A stretch of DNA of 64,000 nt from an uncultured Victivallales bacterium. GTDB taxonomy: Bacteria; Verrucomicrobiota; Lentisphaeria; Victivallales; UBA1829. Shown here piece after piece: positions 17,645-24,748 of the stretch; position 1 is the first letter of the stretch; every line of letters begins with the position of its first letter. A program made the position numbers and the translations under genes. The notes under the pieces were generated by a model. It was given only the letters and a program-made list of their open reading frames with translations. It was not told where the DNA came from and did no database searches. The DNA lies in contig CALXSJ010000013.1 in the NCBI GenBank assembly GCA_944391115.1, positions 1 to 64,000 of the forward strand, read 5' to 3'.

Positions 17645-17671
17645 GGCAGACGGAAACGCCTTCCGTCTGCC
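17645..17671 (-). terminator. Hairpin after the sialate O-acetylesterase gene
   Basis: A perfect 11-bp stem (17645-17655 with 17661-17671) encloses a 5-base loop, 27 bases beyond the stop codon. No long T run follows, so it may be a weak or factor-assisted terminator. Confidence 0.55.
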
Positions 17672-17697
17672 GCGGCCGGGCGGCAGGCGCGATGGTG

Positions 17698-19869
17698 CTA
17701 TTCCGCTTCCACAAGAATCAGCAGAGTCGCCACGGTATAATTTTTCGAAGAGGCGCTGAACGTGTAATCCGGATTTCCCTGCCGGTTGTTTCCGATTCCG
17801 ACATCCGGCGCGGGTGCGCGGAAATTGTTCATAGCGAAAACGGTCTGCTTCAGCCTGTAGTTGTGAAGCTGGAAGGAACCGTAGCCGTCATGCAGGGAGG
17901 TCCCCGAGTCGCCGAAATCGAATACCTGATCCGAAGCGCCGGGAACATTCGCCGAGTTCTTCTGGGTATAGCTGCCGCTCCAGAATTCAATGTTGCCGTC
18001 CTCGAACTTGCCGCTTGACAGTCCCGGCACATTGCTTTTCACATACAGATTTTTGACGATCTGCTGAAAGAAAATCTTCCCCGCCGCCGTCGGCAGCCCG
18101 AGTTTTGCAATTTCCTGCGTGAAGGGATCCATTGAGGCGTATGCAAAATGCTCTCCGCCGTTTGCACCGACAAGATACATGAAATAGCCGATGGACTTCA
18201 ACTTTCTTCCGGCAAGCTTCCGGCTGTTGTCCTGCAGATATGCGGGAAATCCCCCGCTCCAGATGTTCTTCGCATTGACCGCATAGACGATCTCCATGTT
18301 TTCCGCTTCCGGAACAAGGCGGTCCAGGACGCTGCGGATGGAAATCGGAATGGAGGCGCGGAACGCCCCGGCGGGCAGATTGTTCTCATTCACCAGATTG
18401 GTCATGACGTTATGGTTCCATGCGTAGCGGACCATGTATGGGGAGCTTACCTTGCCGCTGGAAAGAATCGCGCGGTTCCCGCTGAGAACGACGTCCGCCG
18501 GATGGAAAACATGGTCGAGTCCGGCGATTTCAAAATATTTCGGCGCCTTGCCGTCCCGTGTTTTGAGTTCCTTTGCATTGCGGAACGTGACAACGGCCTT
18601 GCCGTTTTCCATCTTCAGACTCTCGAAGAAGGGGGAGTCCGCCACCAGATCCTTCCGTCCGTAAGTGTGCTTCAGGGCAAGCAGCGCCAGACGGGCGCCG
18701 ACATCCTTTTTATTCAGCGGATGAATATTGCGGAAATTGCCGATGTCATTGATGACGGCCATTGCGGCATTGGGATCCTCGTCTGCAAACCCCTGCTGCG
18801 CCTCCCAGAGAATGGGGAGACGGAAGGGGGAGCCGTAATTGAACGGGGCGAGCTGAACAAAGTAAAACGGCATATCCGGCTTGCCGAATTCTTTCCGCCA
18901 GGATGCGACAAGCGCTTTCATCTTGTCCTTGTAAAGCGCGCCGTCTCCGACATTGGCGCATCCCTGATACCAGATCGCGCCCTTGAAGGCGAATTTAAGA
19001 AGAGGATGAATCATCGTATTGAACAGAACGACGGGCTGCTGCTGACTGGTGAAACGCAGACCGTTCGGAAGGACAGGCAGATCGGGAAGGACCTGTCCCG
19101 CGGCGGCCGCCTTCCTGGCTTCGCCGACCCATTTTTCCATATCCTCAATCGCCTTTTTGTATGCCGCGGCGCTCTGCGGGGTTCCCGGGACATTGACAAG
19201 GAGCGTATTGTAGATATTTTTCAGGGAGGGCTGCGTAGAAAAACCGTAAATGCCGGTCCAGGGTTCAATCCGCGTGCCGCCCCAGTTGACCGAGATGAGT
19301 CCGATCGGCATATCCAGCTCCTTGCAGAGATCGCGCCCGAAGAAATACCCGACTGCCGAAAATGCGCCGGCATTCCGGGGCGAGCATACCTGCCAGGTCT
19401 TTCCGGGAATGTCATCCTGCGGTTTCATGGAGGCGCGGTAGAGTCTCCCGTCAAACAGACGAAGCATGGGAAGATCGGCATTCTTCTGTTCCTCCGCGGC
19501 ATTTTCCGTCTTTGCCAGACTCCACTCCATATTGGACTGGCCGGAACAGATCCAGACATCTCCCGTCACCACATTGGTGAATGTCAGCTGATTTTTCCCT
19601 TTTACGGTCAAGGTCTCCCCTTTGGAGTCCGCTTTCATCGGATCCAGAGTCACCATCCAGCGCCCATCCTTTGCCGTAACGGTTCTGGACTGGCCTTTGA
19701 ACGACACGGTAACACTCTCCCCGTTGTCAGCCGTTCCCCATAGATTCACCCGGGCATCCCGCTGCAGCACCATGCTGCTGCTGAAAAAAGCAGGCATTTT
19801 CACATCCGCGCCGGCGGAAAATCCCAGCAGAACGGCGCTCGAAACAACCAGAATTCCACTCCATTTCAT
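17698..19869 (-). CDS. Secreted sialate O-acetylesterase-like protein
   Basis: This 723-residue protein has an N-terminal signal peptide (cleavage near SAGA, residue 21) and an SGNH-like SASA domain. The nucleophile is Ser112 in ICSGQSNMEW, with the family motifs SAVGYFFGRDL and GLISVNWGGTRIEPW. Members remove O-acetyl groups from sialic acid or plant polysaccharides in the periplasm or outside the cell. The protein is longer than usual: the last 190 or so residues form an extra domain rich in Asn, Gly and aromatics that I do not recognise, possibly sugar-binding. The AAGGAG site is 7 bases from the ATG. A promoter about 230 bases upstream implies a long leader. Confidence 0.9.
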   Translation of the reverse strand: MKWSGILVVSSAVLLGFSAGADVKMPAFFSSSMVLQRDARVNLWGTADNGESVTVSFKGQSRTVTAKDGRWMVTLDPMKADSKGETLTVKGKNQLTFTNVVTGDVWICSGQSNMEWSLAKTENAAEEQKNADLPMLRLFDGRLYRASMKPQDDIPGKTWQVCSPRNAGAFSAVGYFFGRDLCKELDMPIGLISVNWGGTRIEPWTGIYGFSTQPSLKNIYNTLLVNVPGTPQSAAAYKKAIEDMEKWVGEARKAAAAGQVLPDLPVLPNGLRFTSQQQPVVLFNTMIHPLLKFAFKGAIWYQGCANVGDGALYKDKMKALVASWRKEFGKPDMPFYFVQLAPFNYGSPFRLPILWEAQQGFADEDPNAAMAVINDIGNFRNIHPLNKKDVGARLALLALKHTYGRKDLVADSPFFESLKMENGKAVVTFRNAKELKTRDGKAPKYFEIAGLDHVFHPADVVLSGNRAILSSGKVSSPYMVRYAWNHNVMTNLVNENNLPAGAFRASIPISIRSVLDRLVPEAENMEIVYAVNAKNIWSGGFPAYLQDNSRKLAGRKLKSIGYFMYLVGANGGEHFAYASMDPFTQEIAKLGLPTAAGKIFFQQIVKNLYVKSNVPGLSSGKFEDGNIEFWSGSYTQKNSANVPGASDQVFDFGDSGTSLHDGYGSFQLHNYRLKQTVFAMNNFRAPAPDVGIGNNRQGNPDYTFSASSKNYTVATLLILVEAE

Positions 19870-19889
19870 CTTGCATGCTCCTTATTTCA

Positions 19890-20081
19890 TCAGTTTTTCT
19901 GTTCTGGATTCCTCCGGATTCCCGGGAAAGCATTGTCCGCCGGTAAAATCCGGCAGCGTCTTCCGGAGCCGATTCGCAAACAGGCGGCGCAAAGAAAAAT
20001 CCGGCTCATGGGAAGATTTCCCGCCTGATTGGTCAGCGGATGCGGCAACATCAGACGACAACAGACAGGAAAGCGCCGCAT
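19890..20081 (-). CDS. Candidate small ORF in the esterase leader
   Basis: A 63-codon frame starts at an ATG only about 14 bases after the predicted transcription start. It has an excellent ribosome site (AAAGGGG, 5-base spacing) and ends 20 bases before the esterase start. The product is basic and Cys-rich (MRRFPVCCRLMLPHPL at its start) with no recognisable domain. It may be a translated leader peptide, a decayed gene, or chance. The good ribosome site and position are the only support. Confidence 0.3.
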   Translation of the reverse strand: MRRFPVCCRLMLPHPLTNQAGNLPMSRIFLCAACLRIGSGRRCRILPADNAFPGIRRNPEQKN

Positions 20082-20101
20082 AAATTCCCCTTTCTTTCTT
20101 A

Positions 20102-20129
20102 ATTATAACCGCAAGCGGGGCATTGGCAA
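20102..20129 (-). promoter_or_regulatory. Promoter of the sialate O-acetylesterase transcript
   Basis: On the minus strand TTGCCA (20129-20124), 16-base spacer, TATAAT (20107-20102). The 460-base stretch 19870-20329 also holds the small ORF candidate, the waaG promoter and otherwise no supported gene. Confidence 0.65.
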
Positions 20130-20278
20130 GTCCGTCAAAAAAGTTTTTCGTCTCTTTTCATTCAGAATGCGGCCCAAAGAGACTCTTTTCCGCAGGCCGG
20201 CCTGCGGAATACGAGGATTTCCGGATGATGAGTTTTCACACTCTGAAAATTGTTCGATGGAAAAATCGCGCTTCTCTC

Positions 20279-20306
20279 TTGCGAAATCGCATGAAGGCGG
20301 TATATT
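20279..20306 (+). promoter_or_regulatory. Promoter of waaG-waaP
   Basis: TTGCGA (20279-20284), 16-base spacer, TATATT (20301-20306), 24 bases before the waaG ATG at 20330. It excludes the longer upstream reading frame. Confidence 0.6.
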
Positions 20307-20329
20307 GCAGAAAGCATCTGGAGTTTGGA

Positions 20330-21469
20330 ATGAATCTGGCGTTTGTCATCTACCGGTATTTCCCGCACGGCGGACTTCAGCAGGATCTGGAAAAGATCGT
20401 CTGCGAAGCGATTTCGCGCGGGCACAAGGTCACAATCTTCGCAGGAGAATGGAAGGGGCCGCGGATCCCGTTTGCCAATCTTGAAATCCTCAGGCCGGCA
20501 GGTCTGACGAAGTCGGAAAAGATCGCGAGTTTCGAGCTGAAGGCGTTCCGCAGGTTCGCAAGAAAGAAATTCGACGCGGTCATCGGATTCATGCTCATGC
20601 GCGGACTGGATGTTTTTTTCGCCGGGAACGACGCCTTCCCTGTTGAACTGCCGAAGCCGGCCTTCTGGCGCCGCATACTCTCCCCGCACTACCGTATCGA
20701 GCTTAAGCAGGAGCGCGAGGTTTTCTCGCCGCACGCGAAAACGAAAATCCTGCATCTGACAGAATCGCAGAAACGCGAATTCATCCGGATCTACCATACC
20801 CCGGAAGAACGCTTCCATCTGCTCCCGCCGGGAATCTCCGAAGACCGCAGACGCCCCGACGACAGGAAAAAACTGGAAAAAATCAGGGGGGACATCCGGA
20901 AAGAGTTCCACCTGGAACAGGACAATCTCCTCCTGCTTCAAGTCGCATGCAATTTCACGGATCAGGGAGTCGACCGGACCCTGCAGGCGTTTGCCGCCCT
21001 GCCGGACACGCTGGGCAGTCAGTGCCATCTGCTCATCGCGGGAAGCGACACCTCCAGAGCCCACATGGAAACCCTGGCGAAAAAGCTGAAAATCACCGGC
21101 CGCACGACATTCACAGGCTGGCGCGACGACATCGGCAATCTGATGTTTTCCAGCGATCTTCTGCTCTGCCCCGCGCGGGCGCGCTCCGCGGGCAGCGTTC
21201 TGGTCGAAGCCATCGCGGCGGGACTGCCCGCCGTCTGCACGGAGCGATGCGGGTATTCCACGTTCACGGCGGAAAGCGGCGGCGTGGTCCTCACGGAGCC
21301 CTTTGCGCAGAATGATCTGAACCACATGCTGGAAGAGCTGGTGCTTTCCCCCGATCTGATTGCGGAAATGAAAAGCGCCACAATCTCCTACGCCGCGGGC
21401 TTCAATCTCTATCACCGGCAGCGGAAAGTCGTTGATTTCATCGAGGAGAATTTTCCATGTGCGAGATAA
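20330..21469 (+). CDS. waaG: LPS core glucosyltransferase I (GT4)
   Basis: This 379-residue GT-B glycosyltransferase aligns along its length with E. coli WaaG/RfaG from memory of that sequence: FVIYRYFPHGGLQQDLEKI at the N-terminus, GFMLMRGLDVFFAGD-like, ERFHLLPPGISEDRR, LLLQVACNFTDQGVDRTLQA and the C-terminal SVLVEAIAAGLPAVCTERCGY donor-binding motif. It should transfer a hexose from a nucleotide sugar to inner-core heptose at the cytoplasmic face of the inner membrane. GGAG sits 6 bases before the ATG. The 3' end overlaps waaP by 13 bases, so the two are translationally coupled. Confidence 0.92.
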   Translation: MNLAFVIYRYFPHGGLQQDLEKIVCEAISRGHKVTIFAGEWKGPRIPFANLEILRPAGLTKSEKIASFELKAFRRFARKKFDAVIGFMLMRGLDVFFAGNDAFPVELPKPAFWRRILSPHYRIELKQEREVFSPHAKTKILHLTESQKREFIRIYHTPEERFHLLPPGISEDRRRPDDRKKLEKIRGDIRKEFHLEQDNLLLLQVACNFTDQGVDRTLQAFAALPDTLGSQCHLLIAGSDTSRAHMETLAKKLKITGRTTFTGWRDDIGNLMFSSDLLLCPARARSAGSVLVEAIAAGLPAVCTERCGYSTFTAESGGVVLTEPFAQNDLNHMLEELVLSPDLIAEMKSATISYAAGFNLYHRQRKVVDFIEENFPCAR

Positions 21470-22263
21470 TGCTGGATTCCCCCTTCAGGGAACGCTGGGC
21501 GGGCCGCGATCCCTTTGCCGAGGCGTTCCATCTGGACGGGGAAAGTTTCCGCAAGGTCAAGAGCCGCCACACTTTCCGTTTTGAAATCGGAGGAAAAGGA
21601 TATTTTGCCAAGCTCCACCAGGGATGCGGCTGGAAGGAAATCTGCAAAAACCTCCTTCAGTTCAAACGCCCGGTCCTCGGAGCGGACAATGAATACCATG
21701 CCCTGCTGCATCTGAAACGCATCGGCGTCGACACCATGACGCCCCGCGCCTACGGAATGCGCGGGAAAAATCCGGCAAGGCTTCAGTCCTTCCTGATTAC
21801 GGAGGAACTGACCGATGTCATCAGTCTGGAAGACCTGTGCCGCGACTGGAAGGAAAAAACGCCGGAATTCCGTCTCAAATCCGCCCTGATCCGCAAACTC
21901 GGCGGCATGACGGGGAAAATGCACAGAAGCGGGCTCAACCACCGCGACTGCTACATCTGCCATTTCCTGCTGAAGAAGGCAACGGCATCGTCTCCCGATC
22001 CGGTTCTTCATGTGATTGACCTTCATCGTGCGGAGATCCGCGGACGCGTGCCCTACCGTTACCTGGTCAAGGACGTCGCAGGGCTTTTCTTCTCCGCCAT
22101 GGACACGGGAATCACGTCCCGTGACATTCTGCGGTTCATCCGCGCCTACTCCGCACGTCCGCTGCGGCAGGAACTTGCCGGAAACAGGGGATTCTACGCA
22201 GATGTCCGGAAGGCGGCGCGGAAACTTTACAGAAAAGAATTTTCAAAAGTGGCGCCGCTGTAG
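21457..22263 (+). CDS. waaP: LPS core heptose(I) kinase
   Basis: This 268-residue protein resembles enterobacterial WaaP/RfaP closely: FRKVKSRHTFRFEIGGKGYFAK (nucleotide-binding Lys), FKRPVLGADNEYHALLHL, the catalytic HRDCYICHFLL and VIDLHRAEIRGRVP (metal-binding Asp). It should phosphorylate heptose I of the inner core, strengthening the outer membrane through cation bridges. It overlaps waaG by 13 bases at the 5' end. At the 3' end it overlaps the oppositely directed kinase-like gene by 37 bases. Confidence 0.93.
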   Translation: MCEIMLDSPFRERWAGRDPFAEAFHLDGESFRKVKSRHTFRFEIGGKGYFAKLHQGCGWKEICKNLLQFKRPVLGADNEYHALLHLKRIGVDTMTPRAYGMRGKNPARLQSFLITEELTDVISLEDLCRDWKEKTPEFRLKSALIRKLGGMTGKMHRSGLNHRDCYICHFLLKKATASSPDPVLHVIDLHRAEIRGRVPYRYLVKDVAGLFFSAMDTGITSRDILRFIRAYSARPLRQELAGNRGFYADVRKAARKLYRKEFSKVAPL

Positions 22264-23003
22264 GCGGGATTGCACGCTTCATACTTACGAAGAGCTTCCA
22301 GCTTCTGTTCGGCGGAAAGCCCGAGCGGCTGAAAAAAGGCCTTTAAATCGGCTGCGGCTTTCTCGGCCAGCAGTGACGGGTCGGGACAGGATTTCACGGT
22401 GGCAAGATCAATCCAGACAATCCGCATCTCCTTCCCTGAGCCGAGCCAGAGAAAGTTGCGCGGGTGTGTACCGCCGTGACAGCAGCCGTTCCGGTGAAGC
22501 TGCGCCAGCATCTCCATCAGTTTCAGGCAGAACACCATCATGTCGGGGGTGCCGTATCCCGGCCCGTCGCAAGTGCGGCAGAAGTAGGATCCGTTGCGCG
22601 TGTCCTCCACAAAGCGGGTTATCATGAAACTGGAGCTCAGCCACCAGACGGATCTCCGTTCCCCGTAAGCCAGCACTTCGGCCGTCGGAATTCCGAGATT
22701 CTGCACCCTCAGGTATCCTTCCGCCTCCCGGCGGGCGAGAGATCCCCGCAGGAAATAACGCAGGAACCGCTGTTCATAGTAGGACTTGACCGCCACGGGG
22801 CCGGTATACAGTTCAGGAGGACACACCGCCTTGTAAACGGATTTGCTGCGGGTCTTCCAGAGCTGCTCGGCGTCAAAGTCCGGATGTTCCAGCAGCCAGC
22901 GGAAGGCGTCGCGGAAATCCTCCCGCACCCAGGTCCAGGAATGAAAACAGGAGGGCTCGGCGTTTACCGATCCCGTAATATGGCAGACATGCTGTGTCGT
23001 CAA
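22227..23003 (-). CDS. LPS-kinase-like (Kdo/InaA-type) protein, altered catalytic loop
   Basis: This 258-residue protein has the small kinase fold of the Kdo/InaA/WaaP group: VAVKSYYEQRFLRYF (putative ATP-binding Lys), a hinge near FMITRFVEDT, a catalytic loop CHGGTHPRNFLWL and a metal-binding IVWIDLATVK. In active relatives the second Gly of HGGTH would be Asp, so catalysis may be altered or lost, as in some InaA-like proteins. A TTG start at 23003 is chosen because AAGGAGG lies 5 bases upstream; a GTG at 23024 is possible. It converges on waaP with a 37-base overlap and probably modifies or senses the LPS core. Confidence 0.75.
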   Translation of the reverse strand: MTTQHVCHITGSVNAEPSCFHSWTWVREDFRDAFRWLLEHPDFDAEQLWKTRSKSVYKAVCPPELYTGPVAVKSYYEQRFLRYFLRGSLARREAEGYLRVQNLGIPTAEVLAYGERRSVWWLSSSFMITRFVEDTRNGSYFCRTCDGPGYGTPDMMVFCLKLMEMLAQLHRNGCCHGGTHPRNFLWLGSGKEMRIVWIDLATVKSCPDPSLLAEKAAADLKAFFQPLGLSAEQKLEALRKYEACNPAYSGATFENSFL

Positions 23004-23100
23004 GATATCCTCCTTCTTCCTCACCCCCGGAACGCGGAAACAGCGGCCGGAACCGGAGTATTTACTAATGGCACGGTTTTTGAAAAAATCTAACGGGATA

Positions 23101-23130
23101 TTGGAAAAAAAGCGCTTTTTATGCTATTTT
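23101..23130 (+). promoter_or_regulatory. Promoter with embedded 14-bp palindrome
   Basis: TTGGAA (23101-23106), 18-base spacer, TATTTT (23125-23130). The spacer contains a perfect palindrome, AAAAAGCGCTTTTT (23107-23120), placed where a repressor would block polymerase. Confidence 0.45.
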
Positions 23131-23189
23131 ACCCGTCCGGAGAAACCGGATGCATTTTCACACCCGGAAAAAAATCGAGGAGAGACCTC

Positions 23190-23930
23190 ATGCTGCGTGA
23201 ACTGCTTGTCACTTTGATGGACTGCCGCGGAACGAACGGTAATTATCTGTTCGCCAAAGGCAGATTCGTCCGGCGCGGCTTTTCAGCGGATCCCTCTTTC
23301 GAACTGACGAAAAGCGTCATCATCAAGGATTCCAGAACCACAACCACCGGATGTGCGCACGGCTTGTTCCTCAAACGCTACAACAGCCGCGGCATCTGGC
23401 GCACGCTCAAGCGTTCCGTCCAGCTGCCGCGCGCCTACGAGTGCCTTGCCGCGGCGCTCCGGCTTCAGCAGGCGGGAATCGCGACGCCGGAGGTTCTGCT
23501 CGCCTCCCGTTATTATCTGATCACGGAAGCGCTGCCGGAAGGGACGGTCTTTCTGAACAGAACGCCGGAATTGACAGCCGATGCGGCAGATGTCATCGCA
23601 AAAATGCACGACAGCGGAATTTATCACGGGGATCTCAATCTGCGCAACATTTACTTTCTGGACGGGAAATACGGATTCATTGATCTGGACTCCGCGAAAC
23701 TCTTTCCGAAAGGAATTCCGAAAACGCTGAGACGCAAAGACATGGCGCGCCTCGTCTCCTCCTGCGCCATCGAATACATCTGGCGCGGGGAACCGCTCTC
23801 CGAAGAGGGGCTTGACGACTTTTCCGATGCGCTTGCAAACCGTTACAGGGAGAAGACCGGCAGGGAGCTCGGCCGCACGGAACTGAAAGCGCGCATTCAG
23901 TATCTGATCCGCAGAAAGCTCCGGCGCTGA
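23190..23930 (+). CDS. LPS core kinase-like protein (Kdo/WaaP-type fold)
   Basis: This 246-residue kinase-fold protein has HGLFLKRYNSRGIW with a candidate ATP-binding Lys, a full catalytic loop YHGDLNLRNIYFL with Asp and Asn, and the metal-binding FIDLDSAKLF. The C-terminal 40 residues are basic, as in membrane-associated LPS kinases. Its neighbours point to a role in phosphorylating Kdo or heptose in the LPS core, but the acceptor cannot be told. The ATG at 23190 has GAGGAGAG upstream. It has its own promoter and is divergent from the altered kinase at 22227-23003. Confidence 0.8.
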   Translation: MLRELLVTLMDCRGTNGNYLFAKGRFVRRGFSADPSFELTKSVIIKDSRTTTTGCAHGLFLKRYNSRGIWRTLKRSVQLPRAYECLAAALRLQQAGIATPEVLLASRYYLITEALPEGTVFLNRTPELTADAADVIAKMHDSGIYHGDLNLRNIYFLDGKYGFIDLDSAKLFPKGIPKTLRRKDMARLVSSCAIEYIWRGEPLSEEGLDDFSDALANRYREKTGRELGRTELKARIQYLIRRKLRR

Positions 23931-23983
23931 ATGCCAGACAGGAGATGCGGCGTTTTTTCCTTCCGCATGAACCGTATCCCGCC

Positions 23984-24011
23984 TTGACTTCTTCCCGTTT
24001 CAGATTATACT
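23984..24011 (+). promoter_or_regulatory. Strong promoter of the Cys-rich secreted protein
   Basis: TTGACT (23984-23989), 16-base spacer, TATACT (24006-24011), about 57 bases before the ATG at 24068. Confidence 0.72.
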
Positions 24012-24067
24012 ATTGCAGTTTTTCCGTAAATTCTCGAATGAAACCCGGAATCGGGAGGAGTGGAATC

Positions 24068-24670
24068 ATGAAAAAATATCTGCTGACCGCATCTGCCGCC
24101 GCAATGTTCGGCATTGCGGTGCTGGCGCTTCACGCCGCCGGAGGAAGTTCCGCGGAATGCACGGTGTTTTCCTCGGCCGGAGACGCGGAGGCGGCAATGG
24201 GGGAAAAAGACGTGCAGATTGAAGTCCTGCAGTCCCGCGTATGCCGTGACACGCGCAGACATGGAGAGAACTGTTATGTGCAGGAAATCATCGGACGAGT
24301 TGTTTCCACGGGAAAACAAACGGGAAATCTGCGTGCCGGCGACTGCGTCGGTCTGCGCGGGCGCATCACACCATGCGGCACCTGCTCCGACTGCAAGGCG
24401 GCGCGCCCCGGAGCCTGCCGCTCCAGCGGACTGGTCTGTCCGGAAAACTGCCGTCTTCACTCCGGCGCCTGCCGGAACCGGATTGTGACGGACCGGAACA
24501 ACGTGGTAAAAGTCTCCGCTGCGGAAAAAGCGGAACAGATTTTCCCGCGTCTCTGCACGGACGCCCGCTCCTGCCCGTTTTTCCGCTGTCACGATTCCGC
24601 CGCTGAAAGCGGAATATCGGAAAAAGGCCGGCACTGCCGGCGGCGGGGACACGGCGGACACTGCCGGTAA
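24068..24670 (+). CDS. Secreted Cys-rich protein resembling the zinc-binding half of an alcohol dehydrogenase
   Basis: This 200-residue protein has a signal peptide (about residues 1-24) and 16 Cys. Residues 49-175 follow the N-terminal GroES-like part of YahK/cinnamyl-type zinc alcohol dehydrogenases in order: DVQIEVLQSRVC, QEIIGRVVSTG, LRAGDCVGL, the structural-zinc lobe Cys103-x2-Cys106-x2-Cys109-x7-Cys117, RNRIVTDRNNVVKV and PRLC. The catalytic-zinc His of the GHE motif is replaced by Gln (QEI), and the NAD-binding Rossmann domain is missing: the protein ends in a Cys/His/Arg-rich tail. It is probably an exported zinc-binding protein without dehydrogenase activity, or a decayed gene. A strong promoter and GGGAGGAG ribosome site argue for expression. 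Confidence 0.7.
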   Translation: MKKYLLTASAAAMFGIAVLALHAAGGSSAECTVFSSAGDAEAAMGEKDVQIEVLQSRVCRDTRRHGENCYVQEIIGRVVSTGKQTGNLRAGDCVGLRGRITPCGTCSDCKAARPGACRSSGLVCPENCRLHSGACRNRIVTDRNNVVKVSAAEKAEQIFPRLCTDARSCPFFRCHDSAAESGISEKGRHCRRRGHGGHCR

Positions 24671-24748
24671 GCGCAACCGGAACCGGTACGGCCCCCCTCC
24701 CTCCGCGGAATGGGATCCTTTTCTGTCCATAAATGCAAGGATGAATTC

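Noticed and set aside
13156-17740. Long plus-strand frames (593 and 655 codons) opposite polB and topA
   Set aside because: The minus strand encodes all the catalytic motifs of both enzymes. The opposite frames are Arg-rich with no domain.
24600-24740. Continuation of the ADH-like gene in another frame into a Rossmann domain
   Set aside because: A short Gly-rich stretch can be read in another frame near 24630. The sequence after it does not continue like a dehydrogenase, and the next gene starts at 24749.
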